NCBI GenBank assembly: GCA_965228005.1 | Contig: CBDDGV010000003.1 | Span: 372,001 to 436,000, forward strand | From: JBCCXZ01 sp965228005 | Lineage (GTDB): Bacteria; Planctomycetota; Planctomycetia; Pirellulales; Lacipirellulaceae | DNA: 64,000 bases | Reading direction: 5' to 3' | Shown: in pieces, positions 24,407 to 34,177 of the stretch | Layout: the number at the start of each line of letters is the position of its first letter | Position numbering within the stretch: position 1 is the first letter of the stretch | Made by a program: the position numbers and the translations under genes | The notes under the pieces: generated by a model | The model's database searches: none | What the model was told of the DNA's origin: nothing | Seen by the model: only the letters and a program-made list of their open reading frames with translations

Positions 24407-27220
24407 ATGCGGCTGAAGAAGAACAAGAGAGCCTACGCAGCACTATTTGCGACTCGTCTGTCCGTGCCGATGGCGGCCTTCGCCGTATGGCAGTGCTTGT
24501 TGGTCGTCGCCACGGCCGCCCACGCCCAGACGGTGCTCGTTCAAGAGATATCGAGCGACAAGGCCAGGTACTCTCCCGGGGAAGCCGTTCAGTTTGAGCT
24601 CGACTTCGCAGTGGTCACGCCGGGAACGCACGAGATCGTCGTCCGGTATCGGCACCTCTCGGAGTTGGTCGAGACGCAGACGTTTGCCGCCGTGTCGGGA
24701 ACCCAATCGTGGACCTGGAACCCGCCGGCGGACGACTACCGCGGGTACATGGCGGAGGTTGAGGTAGTCGATACGACGACCTCCGGGGTCGTGGGTGCAG
24801 GCGTCTTCGGCGTGGACGTCTCGTCCGACTGGGCGAAATTCCCACGTTACGGTTTCCTATCGAAGTACGACCAGGGAGCCGGCGTGGACGCCGTGCTGGA
24901 TAACCTGAACCGGTTCCACATCAATGGGCTGCAGTTCTACGACTGGGGAAACAAACACCACAAGCCGCTGCGGGGCACGGCCGCGAACCCGGCCCCCGCC
25001 TGGCCGGACATCGCCAACCGAATCAACTACTTCGACACCGTGGAGGACTATGTTTCCGGAGCGCAGGCCCGGAACATGACCGCCATGGCGTACAACCTGG
25101 CGTACGGGGCCCTCGACGACGCCGGCGCCGCGGGTGACGGCGTGCAGGACGAGTGGTATCTGTACCGCGACACGGCGAACCAAGACAAAGATATCCACAC
25201 GCTCCCCAGCGGCTGGTTGAGCGACATCTACCTCACCGACCCCACCAACACGAGTTGGCAGCAGTACATCGCGCAGAACACCGCCGAGGCTTTCGCCGCC
25301 CTGCCGTTCGACGGCTGGCACATCGACCAACTCGGGGACAGGGGCGCCGTCTACGACTACAACGGCAACCCGGTTGACCTGTCCACTGCCCCGGGCGCCT
25401 TCGTCGGCGCGATGAAGGCACAGCCCGGGTTAGCCAATTCCCGGATCGTCTTCAACGCGGTGAACCAGTACGGCCAGGCAAGCATCGCCGCATCAGACGT
25501 GGAGTTCCTTTACACCGAGGTCTGGCAACCCAACGAACACTTCAACGACCTGGCATCGATCCTTCATACCAATCATGCGCTGAGCAACGGGCAGCTTAAT
25601 TCCGTGCTAGCGGCCTACCTCAACTACGACCTCGCGGACTCCCCGGGGGCGTTCAACGCGCCGGGCGTCCTGCTGGCAGACGCGGTGATCTTCGCGTTCG
25701 GCGGCGCCCACATCGAACTCGGCGAGCACATGCTCGGTAAAGAGTACTTCCCCAACAATAACCTGCAGACACCGGCAAGCCTGACGAATCAACTCACGCA
25801 CTACTACGACTTCCTGGTCGGGTACCAAAACCTCCTCCGGGACGGCGGTGAGTTCGGCGATAACCCGCTCCGTTCGACGAACACGGCGATAAACATGTGG
25901 CCCGCACAGCAGGGGAGCGTGTCGGTCGTCAACAAGAGCGTCGGAGAGTCGGAGGTTTTCCACCTCCTGAATTTCACCGACGCCACGCACATGCAGTGGA
26001 GAGACACCGACGGAACGCAGCCGGAGCCCACGGGGCTATCGGGCATCCAGCTCCAGTTCCACAGCCAGAAGAAGCTCAGCAAGCTCTGGGCCGCTTCACC
26101 TGACCACAGCGGCGGCGCACCTTCGGACCTCGGGTTCTCCCAGCTGCCCAACGGCTTGGTCGTCGCGACTCTGCCGTCGCTGAAGTACTGGTCGATGGTG
26201 GTCGCCGAGGGGGAAGCACCCACCGGCTCCGATTACTCCGCCGATGAGGCCTACCCAGGAGTCTGGGCCGAGGGCAGTAACGGCGGCCAAGGGTTCGGGC
26301 CGTGGCAGTTGCGTTCCAGCAGCACGCCCGGGGGCTTCGCGGGCTTCTGGAAGCCGGACGACGCCTCTGAGGCCAACAACATCGACAACGCAGGGGCACG
26401 CGAGCCCGGAGCGGGTTCGGTCTGGTCGAGTTTCGCCAACAAAGGAGCCGGCGTCGACAAAGCGACCGCGTACCGCACGTTCCTAGAGCCCCTCAACGGG
26501 GCGGGGGATTCCTTCACGATCACCCTCGAGCACGGGCTGGTATTCGGCAAGGTGGGCCTATCGCTCCGCACCAGCGACGTGGTAACCGGCACGGACGATT
26601 TTGCCCTCGACGCGGCGATGCAGCTTTACTTCGAAGGGGGTGATACGAACTACACGCTCCTGGACGGTTCCGGAGTGGAGTTCGATACAGGGGTTGGCTT
26701 CACAAACTTTGGCATCACCGCCGAGGTTACGCTCACGGGCCCAAACAGCTACGACCTTACGATCTGGCGCTACGACGAAGAGAACGACTTGACGCCGCAA
26801 GAGTTCTTCTTCAGCGATCGGCTGTTGGCCAGCGGCGACCCGATCACTTCGTTCGCCCTCTTCCAGTACGACTCGGCCTCGGCCGTCGAGATCCAGGGCG
26901 ATGTCTTCTTCAACCACCTCAGCTACACGCTGGATGATCTACAGCCGGGTGATTTCAACGAAGACGGGGAGGTAGACGCACTCGACCTGGGCAAATGGGA
27001 GGTCGACTTTGGAGTGAACGGTGGGTCGGACGGCGACGGCGACAGCGACTCGGACCTTGCCGACCTGCTGGTTTGGCAGCGCGGGTACCAGGCGTCCGCG
27101 GGCGTCGGCCAAGCAGTGTTCAGCGTCCCCGAGCCATCGGCTTCTGCTTGTCTTCTTGCCCTCTTCCTCGTCTCGATGCGCAGCGCACCCCTGAGGGGGA
27201 ATTCACGTCTATCGACATGA
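24407..27220 (+). CDS. GH66 dextranase-like enzyme with GFGPW module, dockerin repeats and PEP-CTERM
   Basis: 937 residues. Signal peptide to about 40 (VVATAAHA); an N-terminal beta domain; GH66 catalytic barrel about 140-560 (FPRYGFLSKYDQGAGVDAV, FYDWGNKHHKPL). FDGWHIDQLGDRGAVYDYNG carries the likely nucleophile Asp near 305, and EFLYTEVW the likely acid/base Glu near 370. GH66 enzymes cut alpha-1,6-glucan or make cyclic isomaltooligosaccharides. From about 608 a module starts (QGFGPWQLRSSSTPGGFAG) that matches both repeats of the PEP-CTERM protein at 18780. Dockerin loops (DFNEDGEVDALDLGKWE; DSDLADLLVWQRGY) and VPEPSASACLLALFLVSM end it. GAGG precedes the ATG. Confidence 0.88.
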   Translation: MRLKKNKRAYAALFATRLSVPMAAFAVWQCLLVVATAAHAQTVLVQEISSDKARYSPGEAVQFELDFAVVTPGTHEIVVRYRHLSELVETQTFAAVSGTQSWTWNPPADDYRGYMAEVEVVDTTTSGVVGAGVFGVDVSSDWAKFPRYGFLSKYDQGAGVDAVLDNLNRFHINGLQFYDWGNKHHKPLRGTAANPAPAWPDIANRINYFDTVEDYVSGAQARNMTAMAYNLAYGALDDAGAAGDGVQDEWYLYRDTANQDKDIHTLPSGWLSDIYLTDPTNTSWQQYIAQNTAEAFAALPFDGWHIDQLGDRGAVYDYNGNPVDLSTAPGAFVGAMKAQPGLANSRIVFNAVNQYGQASIAASDVEFLYTEVWQPNEHFNDLASILHTNHALSNGQLNSVLAAYLNYDLADSPGAFNAPGVLLADAVIFAFGGAHIELGEHMLGKEYFPNNNLQTPASLTNQLTHYYDFLVGYQNLLRDGGEFGDNPLRSTNTAINMWPAQQGSVSVVNKSVGESEVFHLLNFTDATHMQWRDTDGTQPEPTGLSGIQLQFHSQKKLSKLWAASPDHSGGAPSDLGFSQLPNGLVVATLPSLKYWSMVVAEGEAPTGSDYSADEAYPGVWAEGSNGGQGFGPWQLRSSSTPGGFAGFWKPDDASEANNIDNAGAREPGAGSVWSSFANKGAGVDKATAYRTFLEPLNGAGDSFTITLEHGLVFGKVGLSLRTSDVVTGTDDFALDAAMQLYFEGGDTNYTLLDGSGVEFDTGVGFTNFGITAEVTLTGPNSYDLTIWRYDEENDLTPQEFFFSDRLLASGDPITSFALFQYDSASAVEIQGDVFFNHLSYTLDDLQPGDFNEDGEVDALDLGKWEVDFGVNGGSDGDGDSDSDLADLLVWQRGYQASAGVGQAVFSVPEPSASACLLALFLVSMRSAPLRGNSRLST

Positions 27221-27287
27221 TAGAACCGCCTGCCCCGCGCCCCATTGCTTTCTATCAGTCTGCGAACGCTTGAAACAAACAACCACA

Positions 27288-29369
27288 ATGAACGACCCAA
27301 TCTCATTCCACGGTTACTCTCGTTGCACCTTGTTTACGCTTGTATTCCTCGGGGCTGCCTATGGGCCTAGACCCGCTAACGCCGAGGACTCCATAACCCA
27401 CTCTGCAAAGTCGCCAGACGGCGAACTAGTCGCTGCGTTCACTCTAGACGAAGGGACGCCGCGGTACTCGCTGAGCTTCCGCGGAACAACGTTGGTGGAG
27501 CCTTCCCGGATGGGGTTCGAAACCCTGGAATCCGGCTCCTTTGGGGAGTCGCTCCAGTTGGTTGGCGTCGAAGAGTCGAATGTCAATCAGGAGTGGATTC
27601 AGCCTTGGGGCGAGAAGCGGGTCATCCGGGACTCCCACGCAGAACTGCGAATCACGCTCCGGCAGCGGCGCTCACCGCACCGCCAGATGACGGTCGTGTT
27701 CCGTGTGTTCAACGATGGGCTCGGTTTCCGCTACGAGTGGCCGCTGCAATCGGACCTCGCGGAATTCGCCATCCGAGACGAACTCACGGAGTTTCGCGTC
27801 GCCGGTGACCCCGACTGCTGGTGGATCCCCGCCTTCCAAGACAACCGCTACGAGTACCTCTACCAGAAGACGAAGCTCAGCGAAGCCCCAACGATCCACA
27901 CGCCCGCGACGATGCGCACCCGTGAGGGCGTTCACCTGTGCATCCACGAGGCGGCTCTCACCAATTTCGCGAGCATGACGCTCGCCAAGGGCCACTCGAA
28001 CGCCAGAGAGGCCGACCTCGTGCCGTGGTCGGACGGGGTCAGGGTGCGTGCGGCGACGCCGTTCCGGTCGCCGTGGAGGACCATACAGGTCAGCCCAACC
28101 GCCGCTGGGCTTCTCGATTCCTATCTGATCCTAAACCTGAACGAACCGTGTACCCTCTTCGACACCTCGTGGATCGAGCCCGGCAAGTACGCCGGCGTGT
28201 GGTGGGAGATGCACCTCAACACAAAGACTTGGGGGTCGGGCGATAACCACGGCGCCACCACCGAGAACACGATGAAGCACATCGACTTCGCGGCCGCGAA
28301 CGGGATGAGCGGTGTGTTGGTAGAGGGCTGGAACCATGGCTGGGACGGGAACTGGATTGAGAACGGCAATGGCTTTTCTTTCACCGAGCCTTACGCGGAC
28401 TTTGATCTTAACAGGGTGGCCCAATACGCTCGTGACAAGAACGTACGGCTGATCGGTCATCACGAAACCGCCGGCGGCATTGTGAATTACGAACGCCAAC
28501 TCTCCGCAGCTTTCGCTCTCTACGAACAAGTAGGGGTGCGAGCGGTGAAGACCGGTTACGTAGCATACGGGACCGACATCATGCCGCTGGGCGTCGAGGA
28601 CGTTTCCAAGGGAGAATGGCATCACGGCCAGTTCATGGTGCGGCACTACCGGCGAGTCATCGAAGAGGCCGCCAAGCACCGCATCATGCTCAACGTTCAC
28701 GAGCCCATCAAGGACACCGGCATAAGGCGCACTTATCCGAATATGATGACTCGCGAAGGCGCTCGGGGGCAGGAGTACAACGCTTGGAGCGAGGACGGCG
28801 GCAACCCGCCCGACCACACCACGATCCTGCCCTTCACACGAATGATGGCCGGCCCGATGGACTTCTGCCCCGGGTTGTTCGACCTGCTCTACGAGCAGGA
28901 GCGACCGGCCAATCGGGTGAACACGACGCTGGCCAAACAGCTTGCGTTGTACGTGGTGTTGTACAGCCCTTTGCAGATGGCGCCCGACCTGCCCGAGAAC
29001 TACGAGGACCGGCAAGACGCCTTGCAATTCATCCGCGACGTGCCGGCCGACTGGGAAGACACCAAGCCGTTGGCGGGGGAGATCGGCGATTATGTTGTCG
29101 TGGCTCGCCAGCGCCGCGGAGGGGACGACTGGTTTCTGGGAGCCGTGACGGACGAGAACGCCCGGGAGATATCGGTGCCGCTCGACTTCCTGGAGGCAGG
29201 TAAACCCTACCTGGCGGAGGTCTACGCCGACGGCCCCGGAGCCGACTGGGAAGAAAACCCGTACGACTACACCGTTGCGCAGCGAGAGGTGGTTGGCGGT
29301 GAGAAACTGGATATCTGGCTGGCGCCCGGCGGGGGCTGCGCGGTCCGTCTAGTTCCGCTTGAAAAATAG
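27288..29369 (+). CDS. GH97 alpha-glucosidase-like enzyme (SusB-type, probably inverting)
   Basis: 693 residues from the ATG; a TTG six codons earlier is less likely. Signal peptide (LFTLVFLGAAYGPRPANA), N-terminal beta-sandwich (about 30-300), then the GH97 barrel: YAGVWWEMHLNTKTWG, VLVEGWNHGWDGNW, IGHHETAGG, LNVHEPIKDTGIRRTYPN and MTREGARGQEYNAW. VKTGYV has Gly where retaining GH97 members carry the nucleophile Asp, and the HE near 470 fits the base of inverting SusB-type members (family knowledge, aligned by eye). It has no PEP-CTERM, so it is probably periplasmic, finishing oligosaccharides released by the upstream GH66 enzyme. Confidence 0.9.
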   Translation: MNDPISFHGYSRCTLFTLVFLGAAYGPRPANAEDSITHSAKSPDGELVAAFTLDEGTPRYSLSFRGTTLVEPSRMGFETLESGSFGESLQLVGVEESNVNQEWIQPWGEKRVIRDSHAELRITLRQRRSPHRQMTVVFRVFNDGLGFRYEWPLQSDLAEFAIRDELTEFRVAGDPDCWWIPAFQDNRYEYLYQKTKLSEAPTIHTPATMRTREGVHLCIHEAALTNFASMTLAKGHSNAREADLVPWSDGVRVRAATPFRSPWRTIQVSPTAAGLLDSYLILNLNEPCTLFDTSWIEPGKYAGVWWEMHLNTKTWGSGDNHGATTENTMKHIDFAAANGMSGVLVEGWNHGWDGNWIENGNGFSFTEPYADFDLNRVAQYARDKNVRLIGHHETAGGIVNYERQLSAAFALYEQVGVRAVKTGYVAYGTDIMPLGVEDVSKGEWHHGQFMVRHYRRVIEEAAKHRIMLNVHEPIKDTGIRRTYPNMMTREGARGQEYNAWSEDGGNPPDHTTILPFTRMMAGPMDFCPGLFDLLYEQERPANRVNTTLAKQLALYVVLYSPLQMAPDLPENYEDRQDALQFIRDVPADWEDTKPLAGEIGDYVVVARQRRGGDDWFLGAVTDENAREISVPLDFLEAGKPYLAEVYADGPGADWEENPYDYTVAQREVVGGEKLDIWLAPGGGCAVRLVPLEK

Positions 29370-29603
29370 CCGAGAGCGGCTCGCGAGGCGGCCCAGCTGC
29401 TGTCGGATGACCGGATGAGTCAGGGTGACTAAGTGGGGTTGCACCCCGGAGACCCGCGGCTGCTGCTGAGGTTCCTGTCGTCACGATATCCGCTGCAGGA
29501 AGAAGGCAAAGCAGCTTCCGAGAGTCGAACGGGGGTGAGAAACTACAGTGATCGGTAGTAACCGCTGTGCTGCGTGTTGCTTGGCACGGGTGAGGTGTTG
29601 GCG

Positions 29604-29990
29604 ATGGTGATCTATGGCACTGGGGTGTTGGCCGCTTGCGTGGTCGTGGGTTCTGTCTTGGGGAAGCTCCTGGGTCAGCTCCTCGGCATCGAAGCAAACG
29701 TGGGCGGAGTGGGCTTCGCGATGATCCTGCTCATCGTCGTCACCGGAAGGCTGCGAAAGCTGGACCTGCTCCCTGAGCCAACTCAGGCGGGAGTTCGGTA
29801 CTGGTCAGCGGTCTACGTGCCCATTGTGGTTGCGATGGCCGCCAGCCAAGACGTTGTGGCGGCCCTCCGCGGCGGCGGAGCGGCCTTGGCAGCCGGGATT
29901 GGCGCTGTTGCCATGGCGTACGTCGCGGTACCCATTGTCGGCCGGTTAGGCGATCAGCCGCAGGCGACACCTGGTGAGAGTGATCCATGA
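29604..29990 (+). CDS. madL: Malonate transporter subunit MadL
   Basis: 128 residues with four hydrophobic segments. MVIYGTGVLAACVVVGSVLG and IEANVGGVGFAMILLI match the MadL family, the small subunit of the Na+/malonate symporter known from Malonomonas. GGTGAGG precedes the ATG. Its stop overlaps the madM start (ATGA), as usual. With madM and matB downstream it forms a malonate uptake and activation operon. Confidence 0.9.
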   Translation: MVIYGTGVLAACVVVGSVLGKLLGQLLGIEANVGGVGFAMILLIVVTGRLRKLDLLPEPTQAGVRYWSAVYVPIVVAMAASQDVVAALRGGGAALAAGIGAVAMAYVAVPIVGRLGDQPQATPGESDP

Positions 29991-30760
29991 AGCAGATCAC
30001 CGAGCCGGTCGTGAAGGCCATGACGCTATACGCCCCTGTTACAGCGTTCGCGTTGATCGCAGGCCTGATGGGCCTGTCTTACGCGCTGGCTGCCAGGTTT
30101 TCCAACAACCGGATACACGGCTCGGCCATCGCCGTTCTTCTCGGACTTGTGCTTGCCGGGCTAGCCGGGTACGCGACAGGCGGGAACAAGGGCGTCGCAG
30201 ACATTAGCTGCTTGGCGGGTGTGGGGCTGCTGGGTGGAGCGGCGTTTCGCGACTTAGCGATAGTGGCAACCGCCTTCGGAGTGGACCTCCGCGAACTGCT
30301 TCGGATGGGGCTCTCCGGGGTAGTCGCATTGATCCTCGGTGTCTGCCTGTCGTTCGCCGTGGGGGCGGTCGTGGCCTTTCTGTTTGGTTACCGCGACGCG
30401 GTGAGCATGACGACCCTCGGAGCCGGAGCCGCTACTTACATCGTTGGCCCCGTTACCGGAACGGCCCTCGGCGCCTCCAGCGAGGTCATTGCCCTGAGCG
30501 TCGCGGCCGGACTGATCAAATCTGTTTCCGTCATGATCCTGACGCCGATTGCCGCGAAATCGATCGGCCTCGATAGCCCCCGTATAGCCATGATTTTCGG
30601 CGGGCTTGTGGGCACCACCAGCGGGGTTGCCGCGGGCTTGGCGGCTACGAACGAGCGGCTGGTTCCTTACGGCGCGATGACCGCAACGTTCTACACGGGG
30701 CTCGGGTGCCTGCTGGGTCCTTCCCTCTGCTTCTTGGTCATCCGTACCCTAGTCGCCTAG
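29987..30760 (+). CDS. madM: Malonate transporter subunit MadM
   Basis: 257 residues, about seven to eight hydrophobic segments, large subunit of the MadLM symporter. Family-like blocks: LMGLSYALAARFSNNRIHGS, LGAGAATYIVGPVTGTALG, GGLVGTTSGVAAGLAATNER. It overlaps madL by four bases, so the two are coupled, and is followed 24 bases later by the malonyl-CoA synthetase gene. Confidence 0.92.
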   Translation: MKQITEPVVKAMTLYAPVTAFALIAGLMGLSYALAARFSNNRIHGSAIAVLLGLVLAGLAGYATGGNKGVADISCLAGVGLLGGAAFRDLAIVATAFGVDLRELLRMGLSGVVALILGVCLSFAVGAVVAFLFGYRDAVSMTTLGAGAATYIVGPVTGTALGASSEVIALSVAAGLIKSVSVMILTPIAAKSIGLDSPRIAMIFGGLVGTTSGVAAGLAATNERLVPYGAMTATFYTGLGCLLGPSLCFLVIRTLVA

Positions 30761-30784
30761 CACGATCATCGGAAACCAGAACGA

Positions 30785-32281
30785 ATGCACGAGTTTCGTC
30801 TCTTCGAACGCGTCGCCTCCTACGGATCGGCGACGGCAATCCACGACCACAGCAGCATAGTGAGCTACAGCCAGTTGCTGTCCGGAGCACGCAGCGTTGC
30901 TTCGACTCTGCTTTCGGGGTCGCACGACCTTTCTGAAGGACGTGTAGGGCTGCTGACTGCCGCGGGCAGTGCGTACGTGAGTTGCCAGTGGGGGACCTGG
31001 CTCGCGGGGGGGGTTAGCGTTCCATTGAGCCTTGCCGCTTCGGACAAGGAACTCAGCTACGCAATCTCTGACTCCGGAGTGAGCACGCTTATTGCAGCAA
31101 GGGACCGCTCGGAGACGCTCAACCCGTTGTGCAAGCAACTCGGCGTGAGGCTGTTGTTCAGCGACGACTGCACCGGGACGCCCCGTTCAGACCTGCCTAA
31201 GGTAGCCCGCGAACGGCGCGCAATGATTCTGTACACCAGCGGCACGACCAGCCGCCCGAAGGGCGTCGTCTCAACGTTCGCCAACATCGAGGCCCAGATC
31301 GATTCCCTGGTAACCGCGTGGCGGTGGGAGTCTTCTGACGCCATCCCTTTGTTTCTGCCGCTGCATCACATCCACGGCATCATCAACGTTCTGTCGTGTG
31401 CGTTGTGGTCTGGGGCATGCGTGGACGCGTTTTCTCGTTTCAAACCAGAGAGCTTGCTGAAAGCGGTGGCCGAAGGCGGGTATACGGTCTTCATGGCGGT
31501 GCCGACGATCTACGTGAAGCTCATCCAACTTCTCGACGAAATGCCGCCGGAGGAAAGGGCTCAGGTTGTCTGGGGTTTCCGGTCGATGCGTCTGATGGTC
31601 TCCGGCTCGGCTGCGCTTCCCGCAAGCGTTCACGAACGATGGCGTGAACTGACGGGGCAAGCCTTGCTGGAGCGTTACGGGATGACGGAGATCGGCATGG
31701 CGCTGTCGAACCCATTGGATGGCGAGCGGAGACCGGGAGCCGTTGGGCAGCCGCTCCCCGGCATGGAGGTGAGGCTCTTCGACGAAAAAGGCTTGGTTGT
31801 CCAAGGAGAAGGAACTGCTGGCGAGATTCAAGTACGCGGCGAGAACGTCTTCAGGGAGTACTGGGGGCGTCCTGAAGCCACCCGCGACGCCTTCATAGAC
31901 GGTTGGTTCCGGACCGGAGACATTGCCATCCGAGAAGACGGCTACTATCGGATTCTGGGCCGCAGCAGCGTGGATATCATCAAGAGCGGCGGCTATAAGC
32001 TGTCAGCCCTTGAGATCGAGTCCGTGCTCCTTGACCATCCAGCGGTAAGAGAGTGCGCCGTGGTTGGGTTGCCCGACGAGACGTGGGGCGAAATCGTGGC
32101 TGCCGCCGTGGTCCAAGAAAATGGATCGACGATTGACGGCGATCTCCTGCAGGCCTTCTGCGAACAGTCGATGTCGTCCTACAAAGTCCCCCGCTGCTTC
32201 CTGTTCGTCGATAGCTTACCTCGCAACGCAATGGGCAAGATTACCAAGCCCGCTGTCCGGTCGCTCTTCGGAGCGGAATAG
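30785..32281 (+). CDS. matB: Malonyl-CoA synthetase (MatB/ACSF3-like acyl-CoA ligase)
   Basis: 498 residues of the ANL superfamily. ATP-binding loop MILYTSGTTSRPKGVV (about 146-161), LPLHHIHGIINVL, ERYGMTEIGMALSNP, hinge GRSSVDIIKSGGYKLSALEI, and C-terminal Lys in MGKITKPAVR. The ERYGMTE and IKSGGYKLSALEIE forms are those of malonyl/methylmalonyl-CoA synthetases. With MadLM upstream, the reaction malonate + CoA + ATP to malonyl-CoA is the likely job. No malonyl-CoA decarboxylase is present in the window, so the product may feed fatty-acid synthesis directly. Confidence 0.88.
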   Translation: MHEFRLFERVASYGSATAIHDHSSIVSYSQLLSGARSVASTLLSGSHDLSEGRVGLLTAAGSAYVSCQWGTWLAGGVSVPLSLAASDKELSYAISDSGVSTLIAARDRSETLNPLCKQLGVRLLFSDDCTGTPRSDLPKVARERRAMILYTSGTTSRPKGVVSTFANIEAQIDSLVTAWRWESSDAIPLFLPLHHIHGIINVLSCALWSGACVDAFSRFKPESLLKAVAEGGYTVFMAVPTIYVKLIQLLDEMPPEERAQVVWGFRSMRLMVSGSAALPASVHERWRELTGQALLERYGMTEIGMALSNPLDGERRPGAVGQPLPGMEVRLFDEKGLVVQGEGTAGEIQVRGENVFREYWGRPEATRDAFIDGWFRTGDIAIREDGYYRILGRSSVDIIKSGGYKLSALEIESVLLDHPAVRECAVVGLPDETWGEIVAAAVVQENGSTIDGDLLQAFCEQSMSSYKVPRCFLFVDSLPRNAMGKITKPAVRSLFGAE

Positions 32282-32785
32282 ACAAAGGTGCTATAGCGAT
32301 CGTCTACGGATTGGACAGTACGCCGGAGGCGTGTTTTGCTTCGGATAGCTCGTGACTCAACAGAGGGAGTGCCTGAAGCACAGTCCGGTGGTAGAGCAGT
32401 GCCCCAGTCCTTAGCCACATGCTCATACTTTTCGGCCAGTATGGCTAGCTAGCGTATCATTTATGGAAGCTCTTAATTGTCAGCCGTTTCAGCTATTCGC
32501 AGTTGCGTTGGAAGTATCCTGCGTGTTGCTGCAGATGTGCATGCTTCGATGGACATATTGATCACTGAGAAACTCGCGAGATGGAACCGGCCGCTGCGGC
32601 TTCCGACCCGTAGCTCTCTGCAGATGCCTAGATCAAATCCGTAGATTCTGAGCCTGCCGACTCCAGCGATCACTCAATACGCTGAGGTGACACCTGGCAC
32701 GATCGAAACTCTGGGTAGATGAAATACTATGGTCGGTTATTAGCTAGGAGTTATCGTACCCCCAACATAGTGCTTTCGCTGTGCG
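32282..32785. other. Gene-free stretch between malonate operon and accessory genes
   Basis: No supported gene in any frame. Base composition is visibly more AT-rich than the operon before it. No terminator-like hairpin with a T-tract was found after matB. It marks the change from the rightward metabolic genes to the leftward accessory genes. Confidence 0.4.
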
Positions 32786-33763
32786 CTAAGCGGCCATCTC
32801 CAGAGCGCCCTGCCACGCCCTTGATTTCAGCCGTGCACCCGACCCGAACCAGGCTGATCTGAGCCGCTGGCTCGTGCGTTCGGTCGGAGTCCCTCCACGG
32901 GTCGGCCGGTGGTGGTCAACGTACTCGGTCACCGCGTTGAACGCCGACCAGGCGGTGAGCCGGGTCTCGGGGATCTGCTGCCCGCGTCCGTGCTCGAAGA
33001 GCTGCATCAGGGTGTGCCGGGTGTTCTCGGCCCGCTTCCGGTTGCCCTCGACCGGGTCGGGGTAGAGTGAGCGGAAGTAATCATCGAGCTGCGACCGTGT
33101 CGGGTGGTAGCCGGCGAGCCGCCGCATCTTCTCGGCCGCGTCGTCGTAGAACCGCTTGGCCAGACCGAGCACCGCCTGGGCCTCGCCGATCTTCGTGGTG
33201 AGGTCGCCCCGGTGGGCGATCGATACGCCCTGGCCGAATCCTCGCCGTTCGGCGGAGGCAAGGGTATTGGCACAGACCACGCGGATCGGCGTGAAGAAGA
33301 CTCTCAGGCTGGAGGTGCCGTCGTGCGAGTTGGAGAGGAGCAGGTACTTCTCGGTGACGTCCTCGGAGTCGTTCAGACGGATCTCGCCGGGTAGCTTGGC
33401 GAGCATCCAGACCCGTTCGCCTTGGCCGAGTGCCCCGGCCGTGTGGTAGCGGAGCGAGCCGTCGGCGACGACGGCATCGAGGAAGCTGAAGCACTCGCTG
33501 TTCTGCACGGGGCGGTAGTGGTTGCCGACGACGCCGAGCACCTCGCCGGTGTCGGTTCGGACGGTGGCCTTGCGTTGCGGCACTGGCGTCAGGTCGACGG
33601 TCTCCAAGTCCACCAGGGCGACGGGGAAGTCCAGGCCGGCGGCGGTGATCGCTTCGGCGGCTGTCGCGGGTTTTTCGAGTCGTGTGCCCAGACGGTGCCA
33701 GGGCGTGGGGCCGAAGTAGGCCATGGCCGTGCGGCCGTTGGTCGTAGCGAGGGCGTGGGGCAT
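32786..33763 (-). CDS. DUF932 phage/plasmid-associated protein
   Basis: 325 residues of the DUF932 family (TIGR03299-like). Typical blocks: AYFGPTPWHRLGTRLEKPAT at the N-terminus, VVGNHYRPVQNSECFSFLDA, LLLSNSHDGTSSLRVFFTPI, RVVCANTL, and a helical C-terminal part. The family is spread by plasmids, phages and integrative elements; its biochemical role is unknown. It may belong to the same accessory set as the nuclease cassette at 2541-6097, which is also leftward. Confidence 0.85.
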   Translation of the reverse strand: MPHALATTNGRTAMAYFGPTPWHRLGTRLEKPATAAEAITAAGLDFPVALVDLETVDLTPVPQRKATVRTDTGEVLGVVGNHYRPVQNSECFSFLDAVVADGSLRYHTAGALGQGERVWMLAKLPGEIRLNDSEDVTEKYLLLSNSHDGTSSLRVFFTPIRVVCANTLASAERRGFGQGVSIAHRGDLTTKIGEAQAVLGLAKRFYDDAAEKMRRLAGYHPTRSQLDDYFRSLYPDPVEGNRKRAENTRHTLMQLFEHGRGQQIPETRLTAWSAFNAVTEYVDHHRPTRGGTPTERTSQRLRSAWFGSGARLKSRAWQGALEMAA

Positions 33764-33856
33764 GCTGGGGTCCGCGGATGGGGAATAGGTAGGTCAACTG
33801 CCGACATCTACCCTCCGCAGGCATTCCCTCCGCACCAGAGTTTGGTCCGACCACGA

Positions 33857-34177
33857 TTAGTAGTTCGTGAGCCGGTAGAGCTCTCGCCGATCGTATTCAC
33901 TTAAGGACAGCCTCAGCTTGACGTCGAGCCAACGTCCTTCGGCGTCCCAGCAATCAATCAGAGTGAGCATCAGATCGCGAAACCGATCACACGCCGCACG
34001 GGCTTCGTCTTGCGATGACTGGTAGCTCTCGCAGTCTTTCTGCTCCGGGATCATGGATACTTTGTGGCGACACTCGGCAGCCAGCGTGAGCATCTCCTGG
34101 TGACGCTGCGGCAGCACGTGCGAGAAGAATACGGAGTCCTGGGCCTCCTCATCGATTACGGGATGGGAGGCCCGCAC
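33857..34177 (-). CDS. Hypothetical protein, start uncertain
   Basis: 106 residues from a GTG. The sequence (VFFSHVLPQRHQEMLTLAAE, ARAACDRFRDLMLTLIDCWD) suggests an all-helical protein; no family recognised. The frame stays open well upstream of the GTG (residues such as EKSQARERNYPVEELYTPTY) without a usual start codon, so the true N-terminus may be longer, use an unusual start, or have been lost. Part of the leftward accessory set. Confidence 0.45.
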   Translation of the reverse strand: MRASHPVIDEEAQDSVFFSHVLPQRHQEMLTLAAECRHKVSMIPEQKDCESYQSSQDEARAACDRFRDLMLTLIDCWDAEGRWLDVKLRLSLSEYDRRELYRLTNY

